Positions 17,150 through 27,600 of a DNA stretch of 64,000 bases are shown here, in pieces. The position numbers and the translations under genes were made by a program. Location of the stretch: NCBI RefSeq assembly GCF_040096455.1, contig NZ_JBBMER010000007.1, positions 62,001-126,000 on the forward strand. Reading direction: 5' to 3'. This DNA is from Lachnospira rogosae (lineage in GTDB: Bacteria > Bacillota > Clostridia > Lachnospirales > Lachnospiraceae). Numbering within the stretch: the stretch's first letter is position 1; every line of letters begins with the position of its first letter. Below the pieces are notes generated by a model. It was not told where the DNA came from and did no database searches. It was given only the letters and a program-made list of their open reading frames with translations.

Positions 17150-18271
17150 TTATTTATTTTTAGCTATACATATCTTTTCAATACAGCTACTTACCTTATT
17201 ACTTGTCCTTACTGCTTCATCAAGCAATATTGACGCATACGCATCTGCAAATGCATCTTCCATGCTATATGGTGATTCTGCCTCACCTCTGCTATACTTT
17301 GCTGTTCCTATCATAAGACCTGCTATTGCAGTTTCATCTTCTGACAAACCACGCATCCCTAATTCCGGTTCATACAATACATTTTCACCACACATTATTT
17401 TCTCTATTTCACGAACGATAGACAAGTTAGGATTAGTATCTTTGGTGTGCGTTGCATTCACATCTGTCACAATCTTTTGATACTGTCCTTCATTATTTTC
17501 ATCAAGATAATACAGCTCATTGTTAATAAGTTCCCCTCTGACACCCTGCACCTTTATCATATTCTTTCTGATAGGTGAGCGGTACTGCTCAGAGTCAAAA
17601 TCATACCATGCAACCTTTCCGCTCTCAAACTCAAATACTGCTACACATCTTTTTTTAGGAGCTGTTCTGCCATCTGTAAATTTGTCATATCTCGTAAGTG
17701 TCTGAGTTGTCGGAAATTCATATATTTTACCTGACACCGTGTAGTTTTCATCCGGTTTTATACCAAGATATGCTCTTATAAGACTGAAACCGTGATATTC
17801 GTGTGCAATGGATATATTCAGACAACTGATATCGCCAAGTACACCACTATTAACAAGATTAATCCGTGCTTTATTATATGGATATTCCCTGTATTGTTCA
17901 GCAACAACCTGTTTCTTATCTGTTTTATCATCAGACATATGATATCTGTATAACTTTTTAAGCGAATCCATATCCAATGCTGCTGGTGTCTCAGAAAGAA
18001 CAGTTATTCCTCTATCCATCCATTCTATTGAAACATCACAGATACTTGTTTTATTCACTGCTACAACAGCAAAATCCGGTTTATAACCTACACACTCTTC
18101 TATAGAAGTTGTAGTGTGTATACTGAATTCTTCTGCCATCTTATCTGCTTTTTCCTGTGTCCTGCAATACATCGCATCAAGACGTAATATATCCGGCATT
18201 GCTTTTGCTATTCTGACATAATAAAGTGAACGCCAGCCTGAGCCTATTATTATAAAATGATACTTACCCAT
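17150..18271 (-). CDS. Gfo/Idh/MocA-like oxidoreductase, divergent
   Basis: The product is 373 residues from MGKYHFIIIGSGWRSLYYV, a Rossmann start with GSGWRS in place of the usual GxGxxG. The lysine of the EKP motif is missing: the equivalent site reads VLSETPAALDM. Such degenerate members may bind nucleotide without normal catalysis. AGGAGG lies 12 nt before the chosen ATG; the longer frame to 18307 starts inside the upstream ribosome-binding region and runs up to the UPF0303 stop. Pairing with the canonical enzyme at 15921 suggests the two act on one substrate, perhaps as a heteromer. Confidence 0.78.
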   Translation of the reverse strand: MGKYHFIIIGSGWRSLYYVRIAKAMPDILRLDAMYCRTQEKADKMAEEFSIHTTTSIEECVGYKPDFAVVAVNKTSICDVSIEWMDRGITVLSETPAALDMDSLKKLYRYHMSDDKTDKKQVVAEQYREYPYNKARINLVNSGVLGDISCLNISIAHEYHGFSLIRAYLGIKPDENYTVSGKIYEFPTTQTLTRYDKFTDGRTAPKKRCVAVFEFESGKVAWYDFDSEQYRSPIRKNMIKVQGVRGELINNELYYLDENNEGQYQKIVTDVNATHTKDTNPNLSIVREIEKIMCGENVLYEPELGMRGLSEDETAIAGLMIGTAKYSRGEAESPYSMEDAFADAYASILLDEAVRTSNKVSSCIEKICIAKNK

Positions 18272-18312
18272 ATAAGCTTCATACCTCCTGAAAATAAATA
18301 ATATCAATTAAT

Positions 18313-18792
18313 TTACAAAACATTTTCTCTTTTCAGTTTTCTACAAACATCTATAATAATACTATGATCCTGTTCATGATTAAAACCAGAGCATGTTATT
18401 GTACCTATTACTGTCTGGCAATTCTCAAGTCTTATTGGAAACGCGCCTCCTACCTGTGCATACTCTGATGGTTCTAAAGCCCATTTTTCTTTAATATTCA
18501 TATCGCAATTCTCAAGCATATAGTGTGCCCATAATGAACTATGTCCAGTATGCATCGCCGTCTTTTTCTTACGCTCAATCATAATATCATTACTTACAGC
18601 ATTACCATCACTGGAATAATGAAACAATCTTCTTCCGGCTATTGCAATATCTATACATATTTTATTGTCACGTTTTTTCGCTTCTTCTATAAGTGCCATC
18701 CCAATTGCAAGTGCTGTTTCTGATGAAAACTCCCTGAATTTCAATTCTTTTTCTTCAGCTTCGCATTGTTTCATAAGTTCTTTAGCAGTCAT
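18313..18792 (-). CDS. UPF0303 (GlcG/HbpS-like) protein
   Basis: The product has 159 residues with the UPF0303 pattern: an N-terminal helix rich in Glu/Lys, then IDIAIAGRRLFHYSSDG, then ERKKKTAMHTGHSSLWAH, then VGGAFPIRL. The family is related to GlcG/HbpS proteins, some of which bind haem or act as small-molecule sensors; its reaction is not established. It is the first gene of the operon with two oxidoreductases, about 40 nt upstream of the next start. GGGG lies before the ATG. Confidence 0.8.
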   Translation of the reverse strand: MTAKELMKQCEAEEKELKFREFSSETALAIGMALIEEAKKRDNKICIDIAIAGRRLFHYSSDGNAVSNDIMIERKKKTAMHTGHSSLWAHYMLENCDMNIKEKWALEPSEYAQVGGAFPIRLENCQTVIGTITCSGFNHEQDHSIIIDVCRKLKRENVL

Positions 18793-18930
18793 ACCTTTTT
18801 ACCCCTTTAATCTATTATTCTATTTTGTATTTTATCTACCATCTTGTTTTACAGTCGCTTCATTTTTTGTTTGCTATATCATAACGTATGTGTGAATTGC
18901 ATAGCAATGTAGCAATCCTGATACAACAGC

Positions 18931-18957
18931 GAGTGACAAAATTCACTTTTGACACTC
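18931..18957. promoter_or_regulatory. Inverted repeat upstream of the UPF0303 operon
   Basis: GAGTGACAAAA and TTTTGACACTC form an 11-bp inverted repeat with one mismatch around a TTCAC centre. It lies about 140 bp before the UPF0303 start. It may be an operator for the oxidoreductase operon; no adjacent regulator gene supports this. Confidence 0.35.
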
Positions 18958-19144
18958 ACATCATATCATTTATATAGTCTTATAAACATTAAAAAAATAT
19001 TTAATAATTTTACTTTCACTTATTTATTACGATAAATTTTTTCTAACTTGTTCATCGTAAATTGACAATAGCACCTGTGTGATTGCCTGTTGAAATACTC
19101 TATTAACAACCAACCATATTATAAATAAGACCTACTATCGATAA

Positions 19145-19279
19145 ACTGTAGATTTTATAAATGAGTCTGATGCTGTAACAGCAATCCTTTCTTGTATCAA
19201 AAATGACAAAATTAAATTTATAGAGCAATCATCACTTATTAGGATCTATGCCGAAGAAGACATAGTATTTACAAAATAG
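19145..19279 (+). pseudogene. Possible C-terminal gene remnant
   Basis: An open frame of 44 codons without a start begins directly after an in-frame TAA and ends TAG at 19279. Its translation, including KIKFIEQSSLIRIYAEED, looks like real protein (balanced composition, alternating hydrophobic residues). No family is recognised. It may be the tail of a deleted gene; chance cannot be excluded. Confidence 0.25.
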
Positions 19280-19382
19280 AATATTATTTGTTTCAATTTT
19301 GTTTAAAGATTATTTGTTTTATGACATCGTTTAGTCAGCGCTATTAAACTTATTTTGCTATTTTTCCATTTATTTCAGAACG

Positions 19383-19417
19383 AAAAAAGGGCTTCCGAAA
19401 AATCTCGGAAACCCTTA
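19383..19417 (-). terminator. tuf terminator
   Basis: On the minus strand AAGGGTTTCCGA pairs with TTCGGAAGCCCTT (one mismatch), followed by a run of T. It lies about 20 nt after the tuf stop, a classic intrinsic terminator. Confidence 0.92.
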
Positions 19418-19439
19418 AAATTACTATAATAAATAACAA

Positions 19440-20633
19440 TTATTCAATGATTGTTGCAACAGCACCAGAACCAACTGTTCTACCACCCTCACGGATAGCG
19501 AAACGAAGACCCTGCTCCATAGCTACGTTATGGATAAGTTCAACTGTCATTTCTACGTTATCACCAGGCATGCACATTTCTGTACCAGCTGGAAGTTCGC
19601 AAACACCAGTAACATCAGTTGTTCTGAAGTAGAACTGTGGTCTGTAGTTGTTGAAGAATGGAGTATGACGTCCACCTTCGTCCTTTGTTAATACGTAAAC
19701 CTGAGCTGTAAACTTGTGGTGTGGTGTGATTGAACCTGGCTTACAAAGAACCTGTCCTCTCTGGATCTCATCTCTCTGAACACCTCTAAGAAGAGCACCA
19801 ATGTTATCACCTGGTTCTGCTTCATCAAGGAGCTTTCTGAACATTTCGATACCAGTTACAACAACCTTACGGATGTCTTCGTGGATACCAACGATTTCAA
19901 CTTCCTCGTTAACCTTAAGAACACCTCTTTCTACTCTACCAGTAGCAACTGTACCACGACCTGTGATAGAGAAGATATCTTCGATAGGCATAAGGAATGG
20001 CTTATCTGTATCTCTCTGTGGATCTGGAACATACTCATCGATTGTGTGCATAAGTTCAAGAATCTTATCACCCCATTCGCTGTTTGGATCTTCAAGAGCC
20101 TTAAGAGCTGAACCCTGGATGATTGGTGTATCATCGCCTGGGAAATCATATTCGTTAAGAAGTTCTCTGATTTCCATATCAACTAATTCAAGAAGTTCTG
20201 GATCATCAACCATATCACACTTGTTCATGAATACTACTACGTAAGGAACGCCAACCTGACGAGCAAGAAGGATATGCTCTCTTGTCTGAGCCATAACACC
20301 ATCAGTAGCAGCAACAACGAGGATAGCAGCATCCATCTGAGCAGCACCAGTAATCATGTTCTTTACATAATCAGCATGGCCTGGGCAGTCAACGTGTGCA
20401 TAGTGTCTCTTCTCTGTTTCGTACTCAACGTGAGCTGTAGAGATTGTGATACCTCTTTCTCTTTCTTCTGGAGCCTTATCAATATTTTCAAATGCAACAG
20501 CTTCACCTGTACCAAGTCTCTCATGAAGAGTCTTTGTGATAGCAGCTGTAAGAGTTGTCTTACCGTGATCTACGTGTCCAATTGTACCAATGTTGCAATG
20601 TGGTTTTGTTCTTTCAAATTTAGCCTTTGCCAT
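19440..20633 (-). CDS. tuf: Translation elongation factor Tu
   Basis: EF-Tu carries aminoacyl-tRNA to the ribosome as a GTP complex. The 397-residue product has G1 GHVDHGKTTL, G3 DCPGHADY and G4 NKCD, the switch region EERERGITI, and beta-barrel domains II and III ending GRTVGSGAVATI. Length and sequence are ordinary. It has its own promoter and terminator, although it follows fusA. Confidence 0.99.
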   Translation of the reverse strand: MAKAKFERTKPHCNIGTIGHVDHGKTTLTAAITKTLHERLGTGEAVAFENIDKAPEERERGITISTAHVEYETEKRHYAHVDCPGHADYVKNMITGAAQMDAAILVVAATDGVMAQTREHILLARQVGVPYVVVFMNKCDMVDDPELLELVDMEIRELLNEYDFPGDDTPIIQGSALKALEDPNSEWGDKILELMHTIDEYVPDPQRDTDKPFLMPIEDIFSITGRGTVATGRVERGVLKVNEEVEIVGIHEDIRKVVVTGIEMFRKLLDEAEPGDNIGALLRGVQRDEIQRGQVLCKPGSITPHHKFTAQVYVLTKDEGGRHTPFFNNYRPQFYFRTTDVTGVCELPAGTEMCMPGDNVEMTVELIHNVAMEQGLRFAIREGGRTVGSGAVATIIE

Positions 20634-20702
20634 TGTTTAAAATCCTCCTAATTAATTAAATAGAATATTTGTCTGCAAGCAGACTTCTCATAGCTGAAAT
20701 CT

Positions 20703-20731
20703 ATTATATTATCTTTTAAAGAATATTTCAA
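20703..20731 (-). promoter_or_regulatory. tuf: tuf promoter
   Basis: Minus-strand TTGAAA (20726-20731) and TATAAT (20703-20708) are separated by 17 bp. The 5' UTR of about 60 nt carries a GTCTGC/GCAGAC hairpin near 20671-20685 and then AGGAGG. This gives tuf independent, strong expression. Confidence 0.88.
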
Positions 20732-20830
20732 CTATATTTTGAGTAAAAGCATAGTAAACCAATACTTTTATCTGAATTATACGGCAAATTTACATATTTA
20801 TTATATACACAAATCTGCCTGATATATACC

Positions 20831-20862
20831 ACTGCGAAATACAGTAACCCGTATTCCGCAGT
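20831..20862 (-). terminator. Hairpin after fusA
   Basis: ACTGCG/CGCAGT plus AATAC/GTATT form an 11-bp stem with a single mismatch, about 80 nt past the fusA stop. No U-run follows, so it may be a weak or factor-dependent terminator or an RNA stabiliser rather than a full stop. The rest of the 310-nt fusA-tuf gap holds the tuf promoter and nothing else recognised. Confidence 0.45.
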
Positions 20863-20943
20863 ACATTATATAATCAAGATAATTATTAAGTCATCTGACA
20901 TCAGCCAGACACTTCTAACTATCATCTATCACTTAATAACTAA

Positions 20944-23106
20944 TTATTTAGCTCTTGAAGCGATAACCTTGTCCTGAACAGACTTTGGAGCCTGCTCATA
21001 CTTATCGAAGAACATAGAGTAGTTACCACGACCCTGTGTCTTAGAACGAAGGTCTGTAGCATATCCGAACATCTCTGAAAGTGGAACGAAAGCCTTAACC
21101 ATCTTACCACCACTGATGTCTTCCATACCTTCAATACGTCCTCTACGTGAGTTGATATCACCGATAACATCACCCATATATTCTTCTGGCATTGTAACTT
21201 CAACCTTCATAATAGGCTCAAGAAGTGCTGGAGCTGCCTTAGCCATAGCATCCTTAAATGCCATAGAACCAGCAATGTGGAATGCCATTTCTGATGAATC
21301 GACTTCATGGTAAGATCCATCATAGATATCTGCTCTAAGTCCGAGAACTGGGAATCCAGCTAAGATACCTGAGTTAGCAGCTTCTCTGATACCATCAGCA
21401 ACTGAAGGAATGTATTCCTTAGGAATAGCACCACCAACTACTGAAGACTCACAGAAGAGAACTGGAGGTTCATTAATTAATACTGTATTCTTTGTCTCAA
21501 CATCGAACTTATCAACGTTAGCTTCAAGTGGTGAGAAACGTACTTTACAGTGACCATACTGACCACGTCCACCTGACTGCTTAGCATATTTGCTATCGAT
21601 ATCAACTGGCTTTGTAAAGCATTCTCTGTAAGCAACCTGAGGTGCACCTACATTAGCTTCTACCTTGAATTCACGAAGAAGTCTGTCAACGATGATATCA
21701 AGGTGAAGCTCACCCATACCAGCGATGATTGTCTGACCTGTTTCCTGATCTGTATGAGCACGGAATGTAGGATCTTCTTCAGCAAGCTTTGCTAAAGCTT
21801 CACCCATCTTACCCTGGTCATTCTTAGTCTTTGGCTCAATAGCAAGTTCGATAACTGGCTCTGGGAATTCCATAGACTCTAAGATAACTGGATGCTGCTC
21901 ATCACAGATTGTATCACCTGTAACTGTTATCTTAAGACCTACTGCAGCAGCGATATCTCCTGAGTAAACCTTATCTATTTCTTTTCTCTGGTTGGCGTGC
22001 ATCTGAAGAATACGTCCAACTCTTTCCTTCTTGTTCTTATTAGCATTAAGTACATATGAACCACCGTTTAATGTACCTGAGTAAACTCTGAAGAATGCTA
22101 ACTTACCAACGAATGGATCTGTCATAATCTTGAATGCAAGAGCTGAGAAAGGTTCATCATCAGATGACTTTCTAGTCACTTCATTACCGTCTTCATCAAC
22201 ACCTGTGATATCTGGGATATCTGTAGGAGCTGGCATATATTCGATAACTGCATCAAGAAGCTTCTGAACACCCTTGTTCTTGTAAGCTGTACCGCAAAGA
22301 CAAGGAATAGCTGTACCTTCGATAGTACCCTTTCTTAAAGCTGCCTTTAATTCTGGAACTGTAAGCTCTTCATCATTAAAGAACTTCTCCATAAGGTCTT
22401 CATCAAGTTCAGCACACTGCTCGATAAGCTTATCGTGGTATTCTTCTGCCTGATCCTTTAAATCAGCTGGAATTTCACCAACTTCAATATCATCACCTTT
22501 ATCGCCATTGAAGATATAAGCCTTCATTTCAAATAAGTCGATGATACCCTTGAACTCGTCTTCCTTACCGATAGGAATCTGTACAAGTACAGGGTTCTTT
22601 CCAAGCTTAGTAATAAGCTGGTTGCATGATCCGAAGAAATCTGCACCCATCTTATCCATCTTGTTCATAAATGCCATACGTGGTACGTTGTACTTATCAG
22701 CCTGACGCCATACGTTCTCTGACTGTGGTTCAACACCGTTCTGTGCATCGAATACACCTACAGCACCATCAAGTACTCTAAGTGAACGCTCAACTTCAAC
22801 TGTGAAATCAACGTGACCAGGAGTATCAATAATATTAATACGGTACTCTGGCTGTGTCTTATCTGGCTTACCTTCTTTTTCAGGTGTCCAGTGACATGTT
22901 GTAGCAGCTGAAGTGATTGTGATACCTCTTTCCTGCTCCTGGGCCATCCAGTCCATAGTAGCAGTACCTTCATGAGTATCACCAATCTTGTGGTTAACAC
23001 CAGTATAATAAAGGATACGCTCTGTTAATGTTGTCTTACCAGCATCAATATGAGCCATAATTCCGATATTTCTGGTTCTCTCCAATGGATATTCTCTTCC
23101 AGCCAT
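20944..23106 (-). CDS. fusA: Translation elongation factor G
   Basis: EF-G drives ribosomal translocation and, with RRF, recycling. The 720-residue product has G1 AHIDAGKTTLTER, RGITITSAATT, G3 DTPGHVDF and G4 NKMD, and C-terminal domains IV and V, including GGRGQYGHCKVRF and SRRGRIEGMEDISGG. It lies 24 nt after rpsG in the str operon. It is slightly longer than the E. coli protein, which is normal for Clostridia. Confidence 0.99.
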   Translation of the reverse strand: MAGREYPLERTRNIGIMAHIDAGKTTLTERILYYTGVNHKIGDTHEGTATMDWMAQEQERGITITSAATTCHWTPEKEGKPDKTQPEYRINIIDTPGHVDFTVEVERSLRVLDGAVGVFDAQNGVEPQSENVWRQADKYNVPRMAFMNKMDKMGADFFGSCNQLITKLGKNPVLVQIPIGKEDEFKGIIDLFEMKAYIFNGDKGDDIEVGEIPADLKDQAEEYHDKLIEQCAELDEDLMEKFFNDEELTVPELKAALRKGTIEGTAIPCLCGTAYKNKGVQKLLDAVIEYMPAPTDIPDITGVDEDGNEVTRKSSDDEPFSALAFKIMTDPFVGKLAFFRVYSGTLNGGSYVLNANKNKKERVGRILQMHANQRKEIDKVYSGDIAAAVGLKITVTGDTICDEQHPVILESMEFPEPVIELAIEPKTKNDQGKMGEALAKLAEEDPTFRAHTDQETGQTIIAGMGELHLDIIVDRLLREFKVEANVGAPQVAYRECFTKPVDIDSKYAKQSGGRGQYGHCKVRFSPLEANVDKFDVETKNTVLINEPPVLFCESSVVGGAIPKEYIPSVADGIREAANSGILAGFPVLGLRADIYDGSYHEVDSSEMAFHIAGSMAFKDAMAKAAPALLEPIMKVEVTMPEEYMGDVIGDINSRRGRIEGMEDISGGKMVKAFVPLSEMFGYATDLRSKTQGRGNYSMFFDKYEQAPKSVQDKVIASRAK

Positions 23107-23130
23107 GGATAAAACCTCCTATAATTATTA

Positions 23131-23601
23131 TTAGAATCTGTAATGAGCAAAAGCCTTGTTTGCTTCTGCCATCTTGTGCATATCTTCTTTTCTCTTTACA
23201 GATGCACCTGTGTTATTAGCTGCATCAAGAATCTCATTAGCGAGTCTTTCTTCCATAGTCTTCTCGCCTCTTGCTCTTGAGAATGTTGTCATCCAACGAA
23301 GAGCTAAAGCCTGTCTTCTATCTGGCTTAACTTCGATAGGTACCTGGTATGTTGCTCCACCGATACGTCTAGCCTTTACTTCGAGAACTGGCATAATATT
23401 GTTCATAGCCTCTTCGAATACTTCTAAAGCAGGTCTTTCAGTCTTAGCTGCGACTCTGTCAAATGCTCCGTATACAATCTTCTGTGCTACTCCTCTCTTA
23501 CCATCAAGCATAATGTTGTTGATAAGCTTAGTAACCACCTTGTTATTGTAAATAGGATCTGCTAATACATCTCTCTTCTGAGTATGTCCTTTACGTGGCA
23601 C
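23131..23601 (-). CDS. rpsG: 30S ribosomal protein S7
   Basis: S7 nucleates assembly of the small-subunit head and is the translational repressor of the str operon in E. coli. The 156-residue product has MPRKGHTQKRDVLADPIYNN and the LALRWMTTFSRARGEKTM segment. A 280-nt folded spacer lies between rpsL and this gene. AAGGAGG precedes the ATG. Confidence 0.99.
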   Translation of the reverse strand: MPRKGHTQKRDVLADPIYNNKVVTKLINNIMLDGKRGVAQKIVYGAFDRVAAKTERPALEVFEEAMNNIMPVLEVKARRIGGATYQVPIEVKPDRRQALALRWMTTFSRARGEKTMEERLANEILDAANNTGASVKRKEDMHKMAEANKAFAHYRF

Positions 23602-23881
23602 GGTTCTTCCCTCCTTAACATTGTATTGTCGTCATTGTTAGCACTAATGAACGCCTTACAGCTTCATCAGCCTGACACATCACGACGTTTCATTAATTCA
23701 TCGGTACTCACAAATTAAATTGTGTTCGCGCCGTATATCTTAAACCTGCAACCTTCGGATTAATCTAACTCCGGCACTAATTAATTTAATTGTTCGTAAA
23801 TTATTGTATGCAATAATCTGCAAATATTCTGACTTACCCTGTAAATCAATCACAGACTTATGATGCTTAATTCTTTATGAA
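23602..23881 (-). promoter_or_regulatory. Long spacer between rpsL and rpsG
   Basis: This 280-nt spacer has no reading frame. On the transcript it can form ATTATTG-CATA-CAATAAT (about 23805-23822), CACAA/TTGTG near 23712-23727, and a CGTTCATT/AATGACG stem just before the rpsG ribosome binding site (about 23630-23655). In E. coli the shorter rpsL-rpsG spacer is the binding site for S7 repression. A similar role here is reasonable but unproven. Confidence 0.45.
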
Positions 23882-24301
23882 TTACTTAGCATCCTTAGGT
23901 CTCTTAGCACCGTACTTAGAACGTGCCTGTCTTCTCTTTGCTACACCTGCTGTATCAAGTGTACCTCTGATGATATGATATCTTGTACCTGGTAAATCCT
24001 TAACTCTACCACCTCTGATAAGAACAACGCTATGTTCCTGAAGATTGTGGCCCTCACCTGGAATATATGAAGTAACTTCAATTCCATTAGAAAGACGTAC
24101 TCTGGCGATCTTTCTAAGAGCTGAGTTAGGCTTCTTAGGTGTTGCAGTCTTAACAGCTGTACAAACACCTCTCTTCTGTGGTGCAGATACGTCTGTAGCC
24201 TTCTTCTGAAGTGAGTTATATCCCTTCTGAAGAGCTGGTGCTGTAGACTTCTTAACTGTTGACTTTCTTCCCTGTCTTACTAACTGGTTAAATGTTGGCA
24301 T
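23882..24301 (-). CDS. rpsL: 30S ribosomal protein S12
   Basis: S12 lies at the decoding centre. The 139-residue product starts MPTFNQLVRQGRKSTVKKS and has ATPKKPNSALRKIARVRL and GGRVKDLPGTRYHIIRG. The lysines whose replacement gives streptomycin resistance are intact. I use the ATG at 24301, preceded by GGGAGG. The frame extending to 24343 adds residues not found in S12 proteins. Confidence 0.99.
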   Translation of the reverse strand: MPTFNQLVRQGRKSTVKKSTAPALQKGYNSLQKKATDVSAPQKRGVCTAVKTATPKKPNSALRKIARVRLSNGIEVTSYIPGEGHNLQEHSVVLIRGGRVKDLPGTRYHIIRGTLDTAGVAKRRQARSKYGAKRPKDAK

Positions 24302-24445
24302 TCCTTTTTCACCTCCCGGAATTAGAATAATGAATGGTTGCACTTAGTATAATCACTAAGAAAATGCGTGAGCCTGTCCTCTTAAACTGCTCATCTTTAT
24401 AATCAGCGTACATAAATAAGAACTTGCTTATTCGCACGCTTATTT

Positions 24446-24474
24446 AGTATATATTTTTAGAATAAATTCGTCAA
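24446..24474 (-). promoter_or_regulatory. rpsL (str operon) promoter and folded leader
   Basis: Minus-strand TTGACG (24469-24474) and TATACT (24446-24451) have a 17-bp spacer. The ~135-nt leader that follows contains an AATAAG/CTTATT hairpin closed by GCGT/ACGC, and a CTTAGT/ACTAAG hairpin (about 24344-24361) before the ribosome binding site. This starts the rpsL-rpsG-fusA unit independently of rpoBC. Confidence 0.85.
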
Positions 24475-24556
24475 GAGTTTTTCAAAAATTTATTATTAGA
24501 AATATTACTAAAATATCACATTACTATGCTGTCCTTGTTATTGATATTTTATAAAA

Positions 24557-24592
24557 CAAAAAAGAAGCCGCTTTCCTAAGGATAACGGCTTC
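24557..24592 (-). terminator. rpoC terminator
   Basis: GAAGCCG pairs with CGGCTTC around a 15-nt loop and is followed by six T on the minus strand. It starts 14 nt after the rpoC stop. Confidence 0.93.
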
Positions 24593-24605
24593 TATATTTA
24601 TTATC

Positions 24606-27600
24606 TTACGCTTCTGTATCTTCTGTTACATCAGCATCATCGCTAACTTCGACATCAGCATCTAATGTATCTACATTTTCTGTAAAATCAAGTGTTTCAT
24701 CTGAATCTTCAGTAAAGCTTAACACTTCATCATCTGACTCTTCAATCTCATCATAAGCTGTTGCTGTGTCAAGTTCAACATTCTGGTATCTCTTCATACC
24801 TGTACCAGCAGGTATAAGCTTACCAATGATAACATTTTCTTTAAGACCGATAAGTGGGTCAACCTTACCATTAATAGCTGCATCAGTAAGAACCTTTGTT
24901 GTCTCCTGGAATGAAGCAGCTGAAAGGAATGAATTAGTAGCAAGTGATGCCTTAGTAATACCAAGAATAATTGGTGTACCAGTTGCTTTTCTCTTACCTT
25001 CTTCTTCAAGCTTTTCATTAACCTCTGTGAATTCAAGAGTATCAACCTGTGAACCAGGTAAGAAATCTGAATCACCAGCAGATTCAATAACTATCTTCTT
25101 AAGCATCTGTCTAACAATAAGTTCAATATGCTTATCATTAATATCAACACCCTGAATACGATAAACCTTCTGAACTTCACGAAGCATATAATCCTGAACA
25201 GCTCTTACACCAAGGATTCTAACGATATCATGTGGGTTCTCTGAACCTTCTGTGATTTCTTCACCCTTAACAACAACCTGTCCTTCCTGAACCTTAACTC
25301 TTGTATCCCTTGATACAGGATAAGCTTTTGAGTTCCCCTCATCATCAGTAATTACAATATCTGTCTTCTTCTCTGTCTTAGAGAAGCTAACAACACCACC
25401 GAATTCTGCAAGGACTGCAAGGCTCTTTGGCTTTCTTGCCTCGAAAAGTTCCTCTACTCTAGGAAGACCCTGAGTAATGTTATCACCAGCAACACCACCA
25501 GTATGGAAAGTTCTCATAGTAAGCTGTGTACCAGGCTCACCGATAGACTGGGCAGCGATAATACCAACTGCTTCACCAATCTGAACTGCCTGACCTGTTG
25601 CAAGGTTAGAACCATAACACTTAGCACATACACCGATATGTGAACGGCAAGTAAGAATAGTTCTTATCTTAACCTGTGTTACACCAGTCTTAATGATAGC
25701 TGCAGCTCTCTTAGGAGTTACAAGGTGGTTAGCTGCAACGATAATCTCTCCTGTAGCCGGGTCTTTGATATCTTCTGCAAGATATCTTCCAGTAATACGT
25801 TCCTGTAATGGCTCAAGAATATCTTCCTTGGCATCACTTGAATTAGTAGCTCTATCGTTAACAAATGAATAAACATACATACCAGGTATTATCTTACCAA
25901 CGCTGCAATCAGTCTCTCTTATAATAAGATCCTGAGAAACATCTACAAGACGTCTTGTAAGGTAACCTGAATCGGCTGTTCTAAGGGCTGTATCTGAAAG
26001 ACCCTTACGAGCACCATGGGCTGAAATGAAGTATTCCAGTACATCAAGACCTTCACGGAAGTTAGACTTGATTGGAAGTTCGATTGTATGACCTGAAGTA
26101 TCTGCCATAAGACCACGCATACCTGCAAGCTGCTTAATCTGCTGGTTAGAACCACGGGCACCAGAGTCAGCCATCATAAAGATGTTATTATACTTATCAA
26201 GACCAGAAAGAAGTGCATCAAGCAATGTCTTATCTGTTTCCTGCCATACTCTGATAACATTCTTATATCTTTCTTCATCAGTTGAACGACCTCTGTTGTA
26301 GTTAATGTTAATCTGTTCAACCTTCTTTTCAGCATCAGCTATAAGCTGCTTCTTAACCGGTGGCACTGTCATCTCCGAAATAGAAACTGTCATAGCCGCT
26401 CTAGTAGAATACTTGTAACCCATAGCCTTAATATCATCAAGAACTTCAGCAGTTCTTGTTGTACCATGCGTATTGATAACGTGCTGTAAAATATCCTTTA
26501 ACTGTTTCTTTCCTACATGGAAATCAACTTCTGGAAGAAGTAAATTCTCTTCCTTGCTTCTATCTACATATCCTAAATCCTGAGGAAGTATTTCATTGAA
26601 AATAAATCTACCAAGTGTAGACTCTACAACACCTGAAATCTCTTCTCCAGCTGCATTAGTCTTAGTCATCTTAACTTTAATCTTAGAATGAAGTGTTATA
26701 ATTCCATTCTCATAAGCAAGAAGCGCTTCATTAACACTCTTGAATATCTTACCTTCCCCCTTAACACCAGGTCTTTCCTGTGTAAGGTAGTAGATACCAA
26801 GTACCATATCCTGTGAAGGAACAGCAACAGGGCCACCATCAGATGGCTTAAGTAAGTTGTTAGGTGAAAGAAGCATAAATCTACACTCTGCCTGAGCTTC
26901 TACAGACAATGGAAGATGTACCGCCATCTGGTCACCATCGAAATCGGCATTGAAAGCTGTACAAACAAGTGGATGAAGCTTAATAGCCTTACCTTCTACA
27001 AGGATTGGCTCAAATGCCTGAATACCAAGTCTGTGAAGTGTAGGAGCACGGTTAAGCATAACTGGATGCTCTTTGATAACATCTTCAAGTACATCCCATA
27101 CTTCTGTCTCAAGATGCTCTACGCTCTTCTTGGCTTTCTTTATGTTCTCAGCAAGACCACGCCTTACTAATTCTCTCATAACAAATGGCTTGAATAACTC
27201 AATAGCCATTTCCTTAGGAAGACCACACTGATAAATCTTAAGTTCTGGTCCAACAACGATAACTGAACGTCCTGAGTAGTCAACTCGCTTACCAAGAAGG
27301 TTCTGTCTGAAACGTCCCTGCTTACCCTTTAATAAGTCTGATAAAGACTTGAGAGCTCTGTTACCAGGTCCTGTTACAGGACGGCCATTTCTACGTCCAT
27401 TATCTATAAGTGCATCAACAGCTTCCTGAAGCATTCTCTTCTCGTTACGAACAATGATTTCTGGTGCTCCAAGATCAATAAGTCTTGCAAGACGGTTATT
27501 TCTGTTGATAATTCTTCTATAAAGATCATTAAGATCAGATGTTGCAAAACGTCCACCCTCTAACTGAACCATAGGTCTTAAATCTGGAGGGATAACTGGA

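Larger units (their letters stand above)
18793..19382. other. Mostly non-coding region between two converging landscapes
   Basis: No convincing full gene lies in these 590 nt. It holds the promoter region of the UPF0303 operon, an inverted repeat at 18931-18957 and a short coding-like remnant at 19145-19279 (both listed separately). The rest is A+T-rich with no tRNA, riboswitch or mobile-element ends that I can recognise. Confidence 0.6.

Noticed and set aside
18793..19382. Searched for tRNA, riboswitch or mobile-element ends
   Set aside because: No cloverleaf, no known riboswitch core, and no terminal inverted repeats with target duplication could be recognised by eye.
19801..20244. Long plus-strand frame opposite tuf
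   Set aside because: It is Ser/Pro/Thr-rich antisense of a highly conserved gene and is not plausible as a protein.
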